Of a stretch of DNA of 64,000 bases, positions 9,655-18,168 are shown in pieces. Below the pieces are notes generated by a model, which saw only the letters and a program-made list of their open reading frames with translations, did not search any database and was not told the origin of the DNA. The translations under genes were made by a program, and so were the position numbers. Position 1 is the first letter of the stretch. Each line of letters opens with the position of its first letter. The stretch is from Arthrobacter echini (GTDB taxonomy: Bacteria; Actinomycetota; Actinomycetes; Actinomycetales; Micrococcaceae). The stretch lies in the NCBI RefSeq assembly GCF_008107445.1, contig NZ_VSLD01000005.1, positions 124,001 to 188,000 of the forward strand. The letters run 5' to 3'.

Positions 9655-12600
9655 GTACAGCCCTCTACCGTCGCTATCGCCCCGAGACCTTCGCGGACGT
9701 CATCGGCCAGGAGCACGTCACAGACCCCCTGATGGCGGCCATCGACAAGGACCGCATCAATCACGCCTACCTCTTCTCGGGGCCGAGGGGTTGCGGCAAG
9801 ACCACGTCGGCGCGAATCCTCGCCCGGTGTCTCAACTGCGCCCAGGGGCCGACGTCCACTCCGTGCGGTGTGTGCGACAGCTGCGTGGGACTCGCCCGCA
9901 ACGGCTCGGGCAGCCTCGACGTGATCGAGATCGACGCTGCCAGCCACGGGGGCGTCGACGACGCCCGCGACCTCCGCGAGCGCGCCACCTTCGCGCCGGT
10001 GCGTGACCGCTTCAAGATCTTCATCATCGACGAGGCCCATATGGTGACCTCCGCAGGGTTCAACGCCCTGCTGAAGATCGTGGAGGAGCCACCGGAGCAC
10101 ATCCTCTTCATCTTCGCGACCACCGAGCCCGACAAGGTCATCGGCACCATCCGGTCGCGCACCCACCATTATCCGTTCCGCCTCGTGCCACCCGAGCCGC
10201 TCATGGCCTACCTGGAGCTGCTGTGCCGGCAGGAGAATGTTCCGGTGGCGCCCGGGGTCCTCTCGCTCGTGATCCGGGCCGGCGGCGGATCGGTCCGTGA
10301 CTCGCTCTCCGTGCTCGATCAGCTCATGGCCGGCGCCGGCGAGAACGGCCTGGACTACGAGCTGGCCGTCTCCCTCCTGGGGTACACCCACGCGGCGCTG
10401 CTGGACGACGTCGTCGATTCCATGGCGGCCGGTGACGCTGGGACGGTCTTCCACGCCGTCGATCGCGTCATCCAGACCGGACACGATCCCCGCCGGTTCG
10501 TGGAGGACCTGCTCGAGCGCTTCCGCGATCTGATCGTCATCAACGCAGTGCCCGAAGGCGCGGCGTCGATCCTCCGCGGCGTGCCCGACGACCAGCTGAA
10601 CCGCATGCGCACCCAGGCGAACCAGCTCGGGGCCGGAGAGCTGTCGCGCGCCGCCGACGTCACGAACACCGCGCTGACGGAGATGACCGGGGCCACCTCG
10701 CCACGGCTGCATCTGGAACTGCTGTGCGCCAGGTTACTGCTGCCGGCGGCCGACGCCACCGTCCGCGGCACCCTGGCCCGCGTGGACCGCATCGAGCGGC
10801 GCCTCGAGTACGCCGGGGGCACCCCGGTGGTCGAGCCGCGGGTCGAGGCGGGGGTCGAGACGGAGGCTGCGCCGGAGGCTGCGCCGGAGGAGCCTGCGCG
10901 ACCCGCGGAGCGTTCGCGGCTCGAGGGAGTCCCCCGGAACGCCGAGGAGGCGGCCGCTCAGTGGTCCCTGCCGACGGCTGCGCCGGACCCGCATGCACCG
11001 GCCGTTCCTGCTGCGGCACGGACCGGCTCGCCCTCCGCGCCCGACGCGTCCGCCGACTGGGGCGCGAGCTGGGGCATGTCGACCGACGCCGGCTTCTCCG
11101 GACCGGAACCCGCGAGCAAGACCGCTGCGACGACGCCGGGCGCTGCCTCGGGAGCCGACCGCCCTGCAGCGCAGGCCTCGGAGCCGTCCGCCGGCGACCG
11201 CCCCGCTTCCGGTGCCAGTCTGCCCTCGTCCGACCGGGCCGCGGAAAGCCCCTCGACCGCGGGCATCTCCGCGGAGTCTGACGGACCGCCGCCGAACGGC
11301 CCTGGCAAGGGCGACCCGTCATCTGTCGGTCAGCCCATGCCGGGCGACCCCACGCCCTCCAGACCCGCCGATGTCGATCGATCGGTTGCTCCGGGTGAGT
11401 CCGCGCCCACCGACGCCGATCCGTCGGTCGCTCCGAGTGAGTCCGCGCCCGCCGACGCCGACCGGTCGATCGCTCCGGATGAGCCCGCGCCCGCTGCGCC
11501 CGCCGACGCAGACCGGTCGATCGCTCCAGTCGGCCCCGCGCCTGCGGCCCACTCCGGGCTCGCCCGGCCCACGGATGCCCAACCCGCTTCCGGGGAGAAT
11601 TTCCCCGCAGAGTCTGTGCCGGCTCAGGGAGCATCGCCCAGGCAGGACCATGCACCGAGCGAGAACATCGAGATGATCCGCCGCGCGTGGCCCGAGATCA
11701 TGAACGAGGTCGCGGGGATCAAGCGAGCCACCTGGCTGATCGTCAATGTCTCCGCAGCACCGCGCTCGTTCGACGGCAACCAACTGGTGCTTGCCTTTGC
11801 CAATCAGGGCAATGCCATCGGCTTCCAGCGCGGACAGCACATGGACAACGTCAAGCAGGCCATCCACAAGGTCCTCGGGCTCACGTGTTCCATCGAAGTG
11901 GTGCACGACGCGGGCGGAGGAGGTGGGGCCGACCCAAAAGCACCAGCCGGCCCGCCGGCCCCCACCAGTGACCGGCGTCCCGCTGCGACCACACCCGCTC
12001 CCGAGCGCCCGGCCGCCCCGGGGCCCGGGCACGGCCAGCAACCCAGGCAACCGGGAACGGCGTCGACCCCTGACCGCGGACCCCGCCAGCAACCCACGCA
12101 ACCGGAGCCGGCGTCGACCCCTGACCGCGGACCCCGCCAGCAACCCACGCGACCGGAAACGGCGTCGACCACGAACAACGGCGACCCCTCTCCTGCGGTA
12201 GACCCGCTCGCCGGGAAGGTTGGCACCCCGGATCCCGGCGCGGACCCGCCGCGCCGGCCGCGCGAGACCCCGCGAGAAGCTTCTCCCGCACGGGCGTCCA
12301 CGGCCCGACGTCCACCGGACGAAGGGGTCAGTGGCTGGGATCCGACCATTACCGATGACTCGTGGGCGCTCGTCGAACCTCCGGAGGAGGCCTTCGATCC
12401 GGGTGCAGCCTGGGGATCCGTCCCGGACGATCCCTCCGAGCCCCGCAGCAGCGCCTCCGCGGGCGCGACGCGCGCCCCTCGCCCTGATGAAGCAGACCGC
12501 GGGGACCGGGCACCGGCGCCGCAGGAGCTCACGGCACATCGGCAGGAGCAGCAACCCTCTGCAGCGCCACCGTCCCGCTCAGTGGTGTGGAGTCCCCCGG

Positions 12601-13001
12601 CAACTCCTGCACCGACAGGGGACATCGAGGGAGCAGCCGGGATTCCCGGCGCCGCTCCCAACACCGGCGGCGGGTGGAACGGTCCTGCTGCGACGGCCCG
12701 CGCCGGTGCGTCCGTCACCGCCCCCCGCCCGGGTAGCGGATCCGCGACGGAGCAGCGCGAGGCTGCGGGTGCGCTCCGCGAGAAGCCCGTCAGCCGGTAC
12801 CAGCAGTTGCTCGACGAGGGTCAGCGCAAACGGGCGGAAGAGGCAGCCAGCACCCGCGGCGCCGTCGACCTCCGGTTCGTTGAGGATGAACCCAGTGCCG
12901 ACGACGAGACGCTCGAGGACTCCGGACTCGTCGGTCGCGCCGCGATCGAGCGGATCCTCAACGGGCGCCTGGTCGAGGAACGGACCCCCGACGGCCAGTA
13001 G
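9651..13001 (+). CDS. dnaX: DNA polymerase III gamma/tau subunit with very long repetitive linker
   Basis: The clamp-loader ATPase subunit, 1116 residues. Residues 1-370 hold the AAA+ core: Walker A GPRGCGKTTSARI, a four-Cys zinc module (CLNC...CGVCDSC), Walker B FIIDEAH, and the sensor and lid region. Residues about 675-760 contain the conserved tau domain (starting ENIEMIRRAWPEIMNEV). The stretches 380-670 and 765-1050 are Pro/Ala/Ser/Glu-rich low complexity with two sets of in-frame tandem repeats (45 bp and 51 bp periods). A short conserved C-terminal motif ends KPVSRYQQLLDEGQRKR...ILNGRLVEE. The total is longer than most DnaX proteins because of these linkers. It overlaps gluQ by 4 nt; recR follows at 119 nt. 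Confidence 0.95.
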   Translation: MSTALYRRYRPETFADVIGQEHVTDPLMAAIDKDRINHAYLFSGPRGCGKTTSARILARCLNCAQGPTSTPCGVCDSCVGLARNGSGSLDVIEIDAASHGGVDDARDLRERATFAPVRDRFKIFIIDEAHMVTSAGFNALLKIVEEPPEHILFIFATTEPDKVIGTIRSRTHHYPFRLVPPEPLMAYLELLCRQENVPVAPGVLSLVIRAGGGSVRDSLSVLDQLMAGAGENGLDYELAVSLLGYTHAALLDDVVDSMAAGDAGTVFHAVDRVIQTGHDPRRFVEDLLERFRDLIVINAVPEGAASILRGVPDDQLNRMRTQANQLGAGELSRAADVTNTALTEMTGATSPRLHLELLCARLLLPAADATVRGTLARVDRIERRLEYAGGTPVVEPRVEAGVETEAAPEAAPEEPARPAERSRLEGVPRNAEEAAAQWSLPTAAPDPHAPAVPAAARTGSPSAPDASADWGASWGMSTDAGFSGPEPASKTAATTPGAASGADRPAAQASEPSAGDRPASGASLPSSDRAAESPSTAGISAESDGPPPNGPGKGDPSSVGQPMPGDPTPSRPADVDRSVAPGESAPTDADPSVAPSESAPADADRSIAPDEPAPAAPADADRSIAPVGPAPAAHSGLARPTDAQPASGENFPAESVPAQGASPRQDHAPSENIEMIRRAWPEIMNEVAGIKRATWLIVNVSAAPRSFDGNQLVLAFANQGNAIGFQRGQHMDNVKQAIHKVLGLTCSIEVVHDAGGGGGADPKAPAGPPAPTSDRRPAATTPAPERPAAPGPGHGQQPRQPGTASTPDRGPRQQPTQPEPASTPDRGPRQQPTRPETASTTNNGDPSPAVDPLAGKVGTPDPGADPPRRPRETPREASPARASTARRPPDEGVSGWDPTITDDSWALVEPPEEAFDPGAAWGSVPDDPSEPRSSASAGATRAPRPDEADRGDRAPAPQELTAHRQEQQPSAAPPSRSVVWSPPATPAPTGDIEGAAGIPGAAPNTGGGWNGPAATARAGASVTAPRPGSGSATEQREAAGALREKPVSRYQQLLDEGQRKRAEEAASTRGAVDLRFVEDEPSADDETLEDSGLVGRAAIERILNGRLVEERTPDGQ
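11380..11541 (+). repeat. 45-bp in-frame tandem repeat inside dnaX linker
   Basis: Three to four degenerate copies of a 15-residue unit (pattern ADxDRSxAPxEpAPa). Copies start near 11380, 11425 and 11470, with one enlarged by an extra Ala/Pro segment. The units keep frame, so copy-number change would alter only linker length. Confidence 0.75.
12036..12171 (+). repeat. 51-bp in-frame tandem repeat inside dnaX linker
   Basis: Copies begin at 12036, 12087 and 12138 with near-identical bases and encode QQPxxPexASTPDRGPR (17 residues); the third copy is partial. High identity between units suggests recent expansion by slippage or recombination. Confidence 0.85.
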
Positions 13002-13119
13002 CACCGCGGACCGTACCGACCGGTCGACGCTCACGGCGTAACCACTGCGCTCCTCGGCGTGCAGCACCCGCCGAGGGCGGACAATGGACAGAAGTCATCA
13101 CCGCAGAAAAGGGAGCACC

Positions 13120-13716
13120 GTGTACGAAGGCGCAGTCCAGGAGCTGATCGACGAGCTCGGACGTCTCCCAGGGGTGGGCCCGAAATCCGCCCAGCGCCTC
13201 GCATTCCACATCCTCGAGGCCGACGGGGAGGACATGGCGCGTCTCGTCACCGCCATCACGACCGTGAAGGAGCGCGTCAAGTTCTGCACCATCTGCGGCA
13301 ATGTCGCAGAGGAGGAACGTTGCGCCATCTGCCGCGACCCCCGGCGGGATCCGAGCATGATCTGCGTGGTCGAGGAATCGAAGGACGTCATCGCCGTCGA
13401 GCGCACACGGTCGTTCCGCGGGAGGTACCACGTCCTCGGAGGCGCCATCAATCCGATCGCCGGGGTGGGACCCGATCAACTGCGCATCCGCGAACTGCTT
13501 GCGCGTCTTTCCGACGACCAGGTCCAGGAGATCATCATCGCCACCGACCCGAATCTCGAGGGCGAGGCGACGGCAACCTATCTCGTGCGTATGCTGCGGA
13601 CCATCGGGATCCCTGTGACCCGGCTCGCGTCCGGGCTGCCGGTGGGTGGAGACCTCGAGTATGCGGACGAGGTGACGCTCGGCCGCGCCTTCGAGGGCCG
13701 CCGGGTCATGACCTGA
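13120..13716 (+). CDS. recR: Recombination mediator RecR
   Basis: A 198-residue member of the RecFOR pathway that helps load RecA on gapped DNA. The N-terminal helix-hairpin-helix [17 protein letters not shown], the four-Cys zinc finger CTIC-x8-CAIC, and the Toprim domain (ICVVEESKD ... [13 protein letters not shown]) are all intact, and the length is typical. GTG 13120 preceded by GGGAGC is chosen. An in-frame ATG at 13084 would add 12 residues not usual in the family. It follows dnaX as in most bacteria, and a hairpin ends it against the convergent ABC permease. Confidence 0.95.
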   Translation: MYEGAVQELIDELGRLPGVGPKSAQRLAFHILEADGEDMARLVTAITTVKERVKFCTICGNVAEEERCAICRDPRRDPSMICVVEESKDVIAVERTRSFRGRYHVLGGAINPIAGVGPDQLRIRELLARLSDDQVQEIIIATDPNLEGEATATYLVRMLRTIGIPVTRLASGLPVGGDLEYADEVTLGRAFEGRRVMT

Positions 13717-13738
13717 ACCACCGTCCACGACGCGCCGC

Positions 13739-13760
13739 ATCCCGGGCACCATACCGGGAT
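13739..13760. terminator. Hairpin between convergent recR and ABC permease
   Basis: 7-bp inverted repeat ATCCCGG/CCGGGAT with an 8-nt loop. Its right arm abuts the second stop codon of the permease reading frame, consistent with that frame once having extended to here. Confidence 0.5.
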
Positions 13761-13921
13761 CAGGCGATCCGCGTCCCCTTCGCCAGCTGCCGTGCGGGCA
13801 TGGTCAGCCTCCGGCGCCCGAGGAGCAGAAGGACCCCCGCGAGCGCTACCTGGATGCCCAGACCGAGAGGCCAGATGGGGACCTCCTGGGGCAAGGGCCG
13901 CAGTGCCGCGGCGGCTTCCTC
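13760..13921 (-). other. Orphaned in-frame C-terminal tail of the ABC permease
   Basis: Directly after the TGA at 13922-13924 the same reading frame stays open for 53 codons to a second TGA at 13760-13762. It encodes an acidic/Ala stretch, a hydrophobic segment of about 20 residues (PIWPLGLGIQVALAGVLLLL) and a basic end RRRLTMPARQLAKGTRIA. This is what the C terminus of this permease family looks like (last transmembrane helix plus a basic cytosolic tail ending GTRIA or similar). It is either lost through a nonsense mutation, reached by UGA readthrough, or separated by a sequencing error. Confidence 0.75.
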
Positions 13922-14899
13922 TCAGGTGACGTCCAGATCCGGCCCGGCCTGCGCAGCACGCACCAGCTGGCTCGCCATCTCCATGACACCGGGCGCGTAG
14001 TAGTCCCCCGCGTACGCATAGGGGTCGGGTACGGCGTCCGCCGGTGGTTCATCAGGGAGACCGTAGGGCACCGCATCAGCCACCACCACGAAGGGGTTGG
14101 CCGCAAGAAGCCAGGCTACGTACTCCGTATGGGCCACCGGGGTCGTGTAGGTCTGGGTGATGCACTCGAGTTCGGCGTCCTCGTCGAACCTCCCGTCGTC
14201 CCGGTAGGCGGAGTCGGGGTAGTCGTAGTAGGACGTCGTCGTCATCCTGTCCTCCGTCACCAGCGCGCTGCTCAGGCCGAAGACGATCAGCGTCCCGATG
14301 CTGAGCAGCGCCACCACCATGTAGGTGCTGACGATCGAGAACAGGGGTCGGTCGGCGAGCGCAGAGATCCCGACGCCGATGGCGCAGAGAATGCCGAGCT
14401 CGACGGCGAGCATGAGCAGGGAGACCAGTGCTTCGGACGCGTCGACGCCGCCGAGAGCCAGGGCCCAGAAGATGAAGGGACTGCTCAGTACGAGGAAGGC
14501 GAGCGACCCGACCCAGGATGCCAACCACTTGCCCAGGAGCAACTGCCCGGGGCTCAGCAGTGTCACCTGCAGGATGGCAAGGGTCCCTCCGGCGCGGTCG
14601 CCGTTGACCGCGTTGGCGGAGAGCCCGGGCGCCACGAGCAGTCCGAAGAAGAGGACGAAGCCGACCACGAGATCGAAGAGGATGCCGCCCTCGTTGTCCA
14701 TGGTTCCGAGGAAGGCGGTCCCGAGGACGAAGATGAGGCCGATCACCACGAACCAGACGCCGAGCATCCAGTACCAGGCCCTACCGCGCAGGCGCTGCTT
14801 CATCTCGAGCGAGAAGACTGTGCGGACGGCCGTCCAGGCGGGAAGGCTCGTGGAAGTACGGACCGGCTGCGGGGTCGAAGGCTCGGTCACCGTGCTCAT
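13922..14899 (-). CDS. ABC-2-type transporter permease, prematurely stopped
   Basis: A 325-residue membrane protein starting at ATG 14899, which overlaps the ATPase stop by 4 nt (ATGA). It has an N-terminal cytosolic segment, then helices at roughly residues 45-65, 85-105, 125-145, 150-170, 180-200 and 215-235, and a large acidic external loop with Tyr/Asp-rich sequence and one Cys (about 240-280). A short hydrophobic stretch LLAANPFVVVADA follows, with an acidic tail. The normal last helix lies beyond the TGA at 13922. Together with the upstream ATPase it would form an exporter of unknown substrate. Whether the truncated form works is uncertain. Confidence 0.75.
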   Translation of the reverse strand: MSTVTEPSTPQPVRTSTSLPAWTAVRTVFSLEMKQRLRGRAWYWMLGVWFVVIGLIFVLGTAFLGTMDNEGGILFDLVVGFVLFFGLLVAPGLSANAVNGDRAGGTLAILQVTLLSPGQLLLGKWLASWVGSLAFLVLSSPFIFWALALGGVDASEALVSLLMLAVELGILCAIGVGISALADRPLFSIVSTYMVVALLSIGTLIVFGLSSALVTEDRMTTTSYYDYPDSAYRDDGRFDEDAELECITQTYTTPVAHTEYVAWLLAANPFVVVADAVPYGLPDEPPADAVPDPYAYAGDYYAPGVMEMASQLVRAAQAGPDLDVT

Positions 14900-15828
14900 C
14901 GTCTGTCCGTGTCGAGGCTCATGTAGGTCTCCTCCAGTGCGCCGCCCGCGGGCGCGAAAGCGGTGATGACCACGTCGCCGAGCACGAGGGTCCGCAGCAA
15001 CCACGACGCCTCTGCGGTACTGCCGAGCTGGATGAGGAACTCCTCGCGCCGTGAGTCCCCGCGCGTCTCGAAGCGCACCCCGTAGCTCTGCAGCGCCGTC
15101 GCGAGCTCCGACATCGGCTCCGCCCGTACGTAGTAGCGCCTCGTCTGGCTGCCGGCCTCGTCGAGGGTCTGGCTCTTCACCGATCGGCCTCGGCTCACGA
15201 ACACGGCCCGGTCGGCGATCTCGTCGAGCTCGGACAGGACATGACTGGACACGACGACGGTCTTGCCGGCCGCTGCCAGCGACCGCAGGAGGGAGCGCAG
15301 CTCCACACGGGACCCCGGGTCCAGGCCCGACGCCGGTTCGTCCAGTAGCAGGACCTCCGGATCGTGGATGAGCGCCCGCGCCAGGCTGAGACGCTGCTGC
15401 TGGCCCCTCGAGAGAACACGCGCCGGCTGCTTCGCGTACTCCGTGAGGTTCACCGTGCCGAGCAGATCCTCGGCACGGGAGGAACGGTCCGCTTCACCCA
15501 GCCCGTAGAGGGCACCCATGGTCTTCAACACCTCCGACGCTGTGAGGGAATCCCAGACACCAAGGGTGTCCGGCATCCAGCCCATGCGCCTGCGGACCTC
15601 GCCCGGTTGGGCGACCGGGTCGAAACCTGCCACCCGGACGGTCCCTTTGTCGGGGGCCAGGAGGCTTGCCAGGATCAGCAGCAGCGTGGTCTTGCCGGAA
15701 CCGTTCGGGCCGATCAGGGCCGTTACTTCTCCGGGCGGGGCCTTGAAATCGACGTCGTTGACGGCCTGCACCGAGCCGAAGCTCCGGGCGACACCCTCGA
15801 CGACGATTCCCCCATTCTCGTCGGTCAT
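14896..15828 (-). CDS. ABC transporter ATP-binding protein
   Basis: A 310-residue ATPase of an exporter-type (ABC-2) system. Walker A GPNGSGKT is at about residues 40-47, signature LSRGQQQRLSLARAL near 138, Walker B VLLLDEPASGLDP, and the switch His in VVVSSHVLSELDE. The C-terminal about 90 residues (YYVRAEPMSELATAL...) form the accessory domain seen in multidrug/Na+-efflux-like ATPases. ATG 15828 is chosen: TACCCT ends exactly 6 nt before it on the minus strand, suggesting a leaderless start. It is divergent from lysC and coupled to the downstream permease. Confidence 0.88.
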   Translation of the reverse strand: MTDENGGIVVEGVARSFGSVQAVNDVDFKAPPGEVTALIGPNGSGKTTLLLILASLLAPDKGTVRVAGFDPVAQPGEVRRRMGWMPDTLGVWDSLTASEVLKTMGALYGLGEADRSSRAEDLLGTVNLTEYAKQPARVLSRGQQQRLSLARALIHDPEVLLLDEPASGLDPGSRVELRSLLRSLAAAGKTVVVSSHVLSELDEIADRAVFVSRGRSVKSQTLDEAGSQTRRYYVRAEPMSELATALQSYGVRFETRGDSRREEFLIQLGSTAEASWLLRTLVLGDVVITAFAPAGGALEETYMSLDTDRR

Positions 15829-15940
15829 GGTAAGAGGGTATGCGATAGGGGCGCTCCATGACCCCGGCCGGACGCTTATTTCCTGCGGAAGCGTGCGTAC
15901 ACAATCGGACACCGACTTCCGGTCCGCAATCACGGCGCCC

Positions 15941-15946
15941 TACACT
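15941..15946 (+). promoter_or_regulatory. Candidate -10 box for lysC
   Basis: TACACT with a weak -35-like TTCCGG at 15917-15922 (18-nt spacer). A start about 7 nt downstream would give a leader of about 100 nt before lysC. Confidence 0.35.
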
Positions 15947-16052
15947 GGCACGGGTACCCGGGCCCGGCCGAAGGCTTCAGGTCACGAGGCACCCGCGAAT
16001 GTCCCGACGGCGCGGCGCGGCCCCGCCGTCCTCCCTAGCAGTGAGCGAGTGC

Positions 16053-17342
16053 ATGAGCCTCATAGTCCAGAAGTTCGGGGGCTCCTCGGTGTCCGACGCC
16101 GAGGGGATCAAGCGTGTGGCGCGGCGCATCATCGATACCCAGGCCGCCGGTCATGACGTGGTGGTGGTCGTCTCCGCTATGGGCGACAGCACCGACGAGC
16201 TGCTCGATCTCGCCGCGCAGGTGGGCCCCGAGTCATCGAGCGATCGCGAGATGGACATGCTCCTCAGCGCCGGCGAACGCATCTCCATGGCGCTGCTGGC
16301 CATGGCGATCCACGGGCTCGGCGCCTCGGCGCAGTCGTTCACGGGCAGCCAGGCGGGCATGATCACCGACGCCATCCACGGCAAGGCGCGCATCATCGCC
16401 GTCTCCCCCCACCGGATCCGGACGGCCATCGAGAAGGGTGACGTCGCCATCGTCGCGGGCTTCCAGGGTATGAGCCGGGACAGCAACGACATCACCACCC
16501 TTGGCCGCGGCGGGTCCGACACGACCGCCGTCGCCCTCGCCGCAGCCCTCGACGCCGACGTCTGCGAGATCTACACGGACGTGGACGGTGTCTACACCGC
16601 GGATCCGCGGGTGGTCGCCTCCGCACAGAAGATCGATGCCATCTCCAGCCAGGAAATGCTCGAGATGGCGGCCTCGGGCGCCAAGATCCTGCATCTGCGC
16701 TGCGTCGAGTACGCGCGCCGCTTCGGGGTGCCCCTCCACGTCCGCTCCTCCTTCACGCACAACGAGGGCACCTGGGTACTCCCGGCGCCCGACGACCAGA
16801 TCACGATCGAAGAGGGAGAACCCTTGGAACAGCCCATCATCTCCGGTGTTGCGCACGACAGGTCCGAGGCGAAGGTCACCGTCATCGGAGTCCCGGACAT
16901 CCCCGGCAAGGCCGCCGACATCTTCGGCATCGTCGCCGGCGCCAACACGAACATCGACATGATCGTGCAGAACATCTCGACGCACGGCTCGGGCCGGACC
17001 GACATCTCGTTCACCCTGCCGATGGTCGACGGTTCCGCCGCTCTCGCAGCCCTCGACTCCGCCCGGGACCGGGTGGGCTTCGAATCGGTCGAGTACAACG
17101 AGAGGATCGGCAAGCTCTCCCTGATCGGCGCGGGCATGCGCTCCAATCCCGGGGTCTCCTACCGGTTCTTCCGGGCGCTGTCCGACGCCGGCGTGAACAT
17201 CGACATGATCTCCACCTCCGAGATCCGCATCTCCGTGGTCACCGAGGCGGAGCTGCTGGACACCGCGGTTCGCGCCGTCCACGCGGCGTTCGAACTCGAC
17301 GGCGAAGCCCCCGCCGTGGTGCATGCGGGGACGGGACGCTGA
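16053..17342 (+). CDS. lysC: Aspartate kinase (alpha, with possible internal beta start)
   Basis: First enzyme of the Lys/Thr/Met/DAP pathway, phosphorylating aspartate. It is 429 residues, starting [13 protein letters not shown], the nucleotide-binding signature. The kinase domain covers about 1-245 ([16 protein letters not shown] is the conserved catalytic segment), followed by two ACT regulatory domains at about 265-340 and 345-425 that bind Lys/Thr. The sequence resembles the corynebacterial alpha2beta2 enzyme. An in-frame TTG at 16824, preceded by GAGGGAG with 5-nt spacing, would give a 172-residue beta subunit, about the size of the C. glutamicum one. asd does not follow; the next 0.8 kb is a palindrome array. 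Confidence 0.95.
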   Translation: MSLIVQKFGGSSVSDAEGIKRVARRIIDTQAAGHDVVVVVSAMGDSTDELLDLAAQVGPESSSDREMDMLLSAGERISMALLAMAIHGLGASAQSFTGSQAGMITDAIHGKARIIAVSPHRIRTAIEKGDVAIVAGFQGMSRDSNDITTLGRGGSDTTAVALAAALDADVCEIYTDVDGVYTADPRVVASAQKIDAISSQEMLEMAASGAKILHLRCVEYARRFGVPLHVRSSFTHNEGTWVLPAPDDQITIEEGEPLEQPIISGVAHDRSEAKVTVIGVPDIPGKAADIFGIVAGANTNIDMIVQNISTHGSGRTDISFTLPMVDGSAALAALDSARDRVGFESVEYNERIGKLSLIGAGMRSNPGVSYRFFRALSDAGVNIDMISTSEIRISVVTEAELLDTAVRAVHAAFELDGEAPAVVHAGTGR

Positions 17343-17475
17343 TCCTCCCCTGACCCGGGCCCTCCCTTTGCCGGCGCCCGGCCCCTACCTTTGTCGGCGC
17401 CCGGCCCTCCCTCAGCACTCCGACACCAGCACCCCTGCTCGACCTACTGCTGCCCCACCACCGTTCGAGCCCCAG

Positions 17476-17978
17476 CAGTGGGAGCGAAGCCCACGCCCGG
17501 CTCGCTCCCACTGCTCATGCGCGAGTAGTGGGAGCGATCGCTTGTTCCCACTGCTTCAACGCCAGTGATGGGATCGACGAGGACACACCGCGCTCAATCC
17601 CACCGTTCAGGAGCCGACACCGGGATCGAAGACCACGCCCGGCTCACTCCCACCGGTCGGGACCCACCAGTGGGAGCGACCGCTTGTTCCCACTGCTTCC
17701 ACGCCATCGCTGGGATCGACGAGGACACACCGCGCCCGATCCCACCGATCAAGCCCCAAAACTGGGATCGAAGACCATGCCCAGCTCACCCCCACCGCTC
17801 GAGAGCCAATACTGGGATCGACCGAACGCACGACACCTGCAGCTGCGAAGGTCCCACCGGTCGGGACCCACCAGTGGGAGCGACCGCTTGTTCCCACTGC
17901 TTCAACGCCAGTGATGGGATCGACGAGGACACACCGCGCTCGAACCCATCCCTTCAACGCCAGTGATGGGGTCGACGC
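17476..17978. repeat. Array of about ten GTGGGA/TCCCAC palindromes
   Basis: This lies in the 826-nt gene-free stretch between convergent lysC and the subtilase gene. It holds successive hairpins built on TGGGA/TCCCA arms. Examples are CAGTGGGAGCGA (17476-17487) with TCGCTCCCACTG (17502-17513), and TGGGATCG (17711-17718) with CGATCCCA (17737-17744). A block containing AGTGGGAGCG, TGTTCCCACTGCTTC and TGGGATCGACGAGGACACAC recurs at about 17527, 17669 and 17873, with a partial copy at 17950. Spacing is irregular and no ORF is conserved through the copies. It looks like a REP/BIME-type intergenic repeat cluster. The flanks (17343-17475 and 17979-18093) show no gene. Confidence 0.85.
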
Positions 17979-18093
17979 CGATAGACGGGCCGGACGGCTC
18001 GGTCGAACCGAGGAGAAATGCCAGCGCCGCGGCCCCACCCGAAGCTCGGCGTCCAGACACCAGTGCCGCGGCCTCGCCCGGACACGGAACGCA

Positions 18094-18128
18094 GGAAGGC
18101 CAATGGATCGATGATCCATCGGCCTTCC
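18094..18128 (-). terminator. Terminator of the subtilase gene
   Basis: Near-perfect inverted repeat GGAAGGCCAATGGATC/GATCCATCGGCCTTCC about 40 nt downstream of the subtilase stop codon. It has a long stem and tiny loop but no T-tract. Confidence 0.7.
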
Positions 18129-18168
18129 CGTGCTGATCACTCAGCTGGTGTCACAGGTTGAGCTGGTG

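Noticed and set aside
17476-17978. Repeat array considered as a CRISPR locus
   Set aside because: Repeats are palindromic and of mixed type, spacing is irregular, there are no unique spacers of constant size, and no cas genes are nearby.
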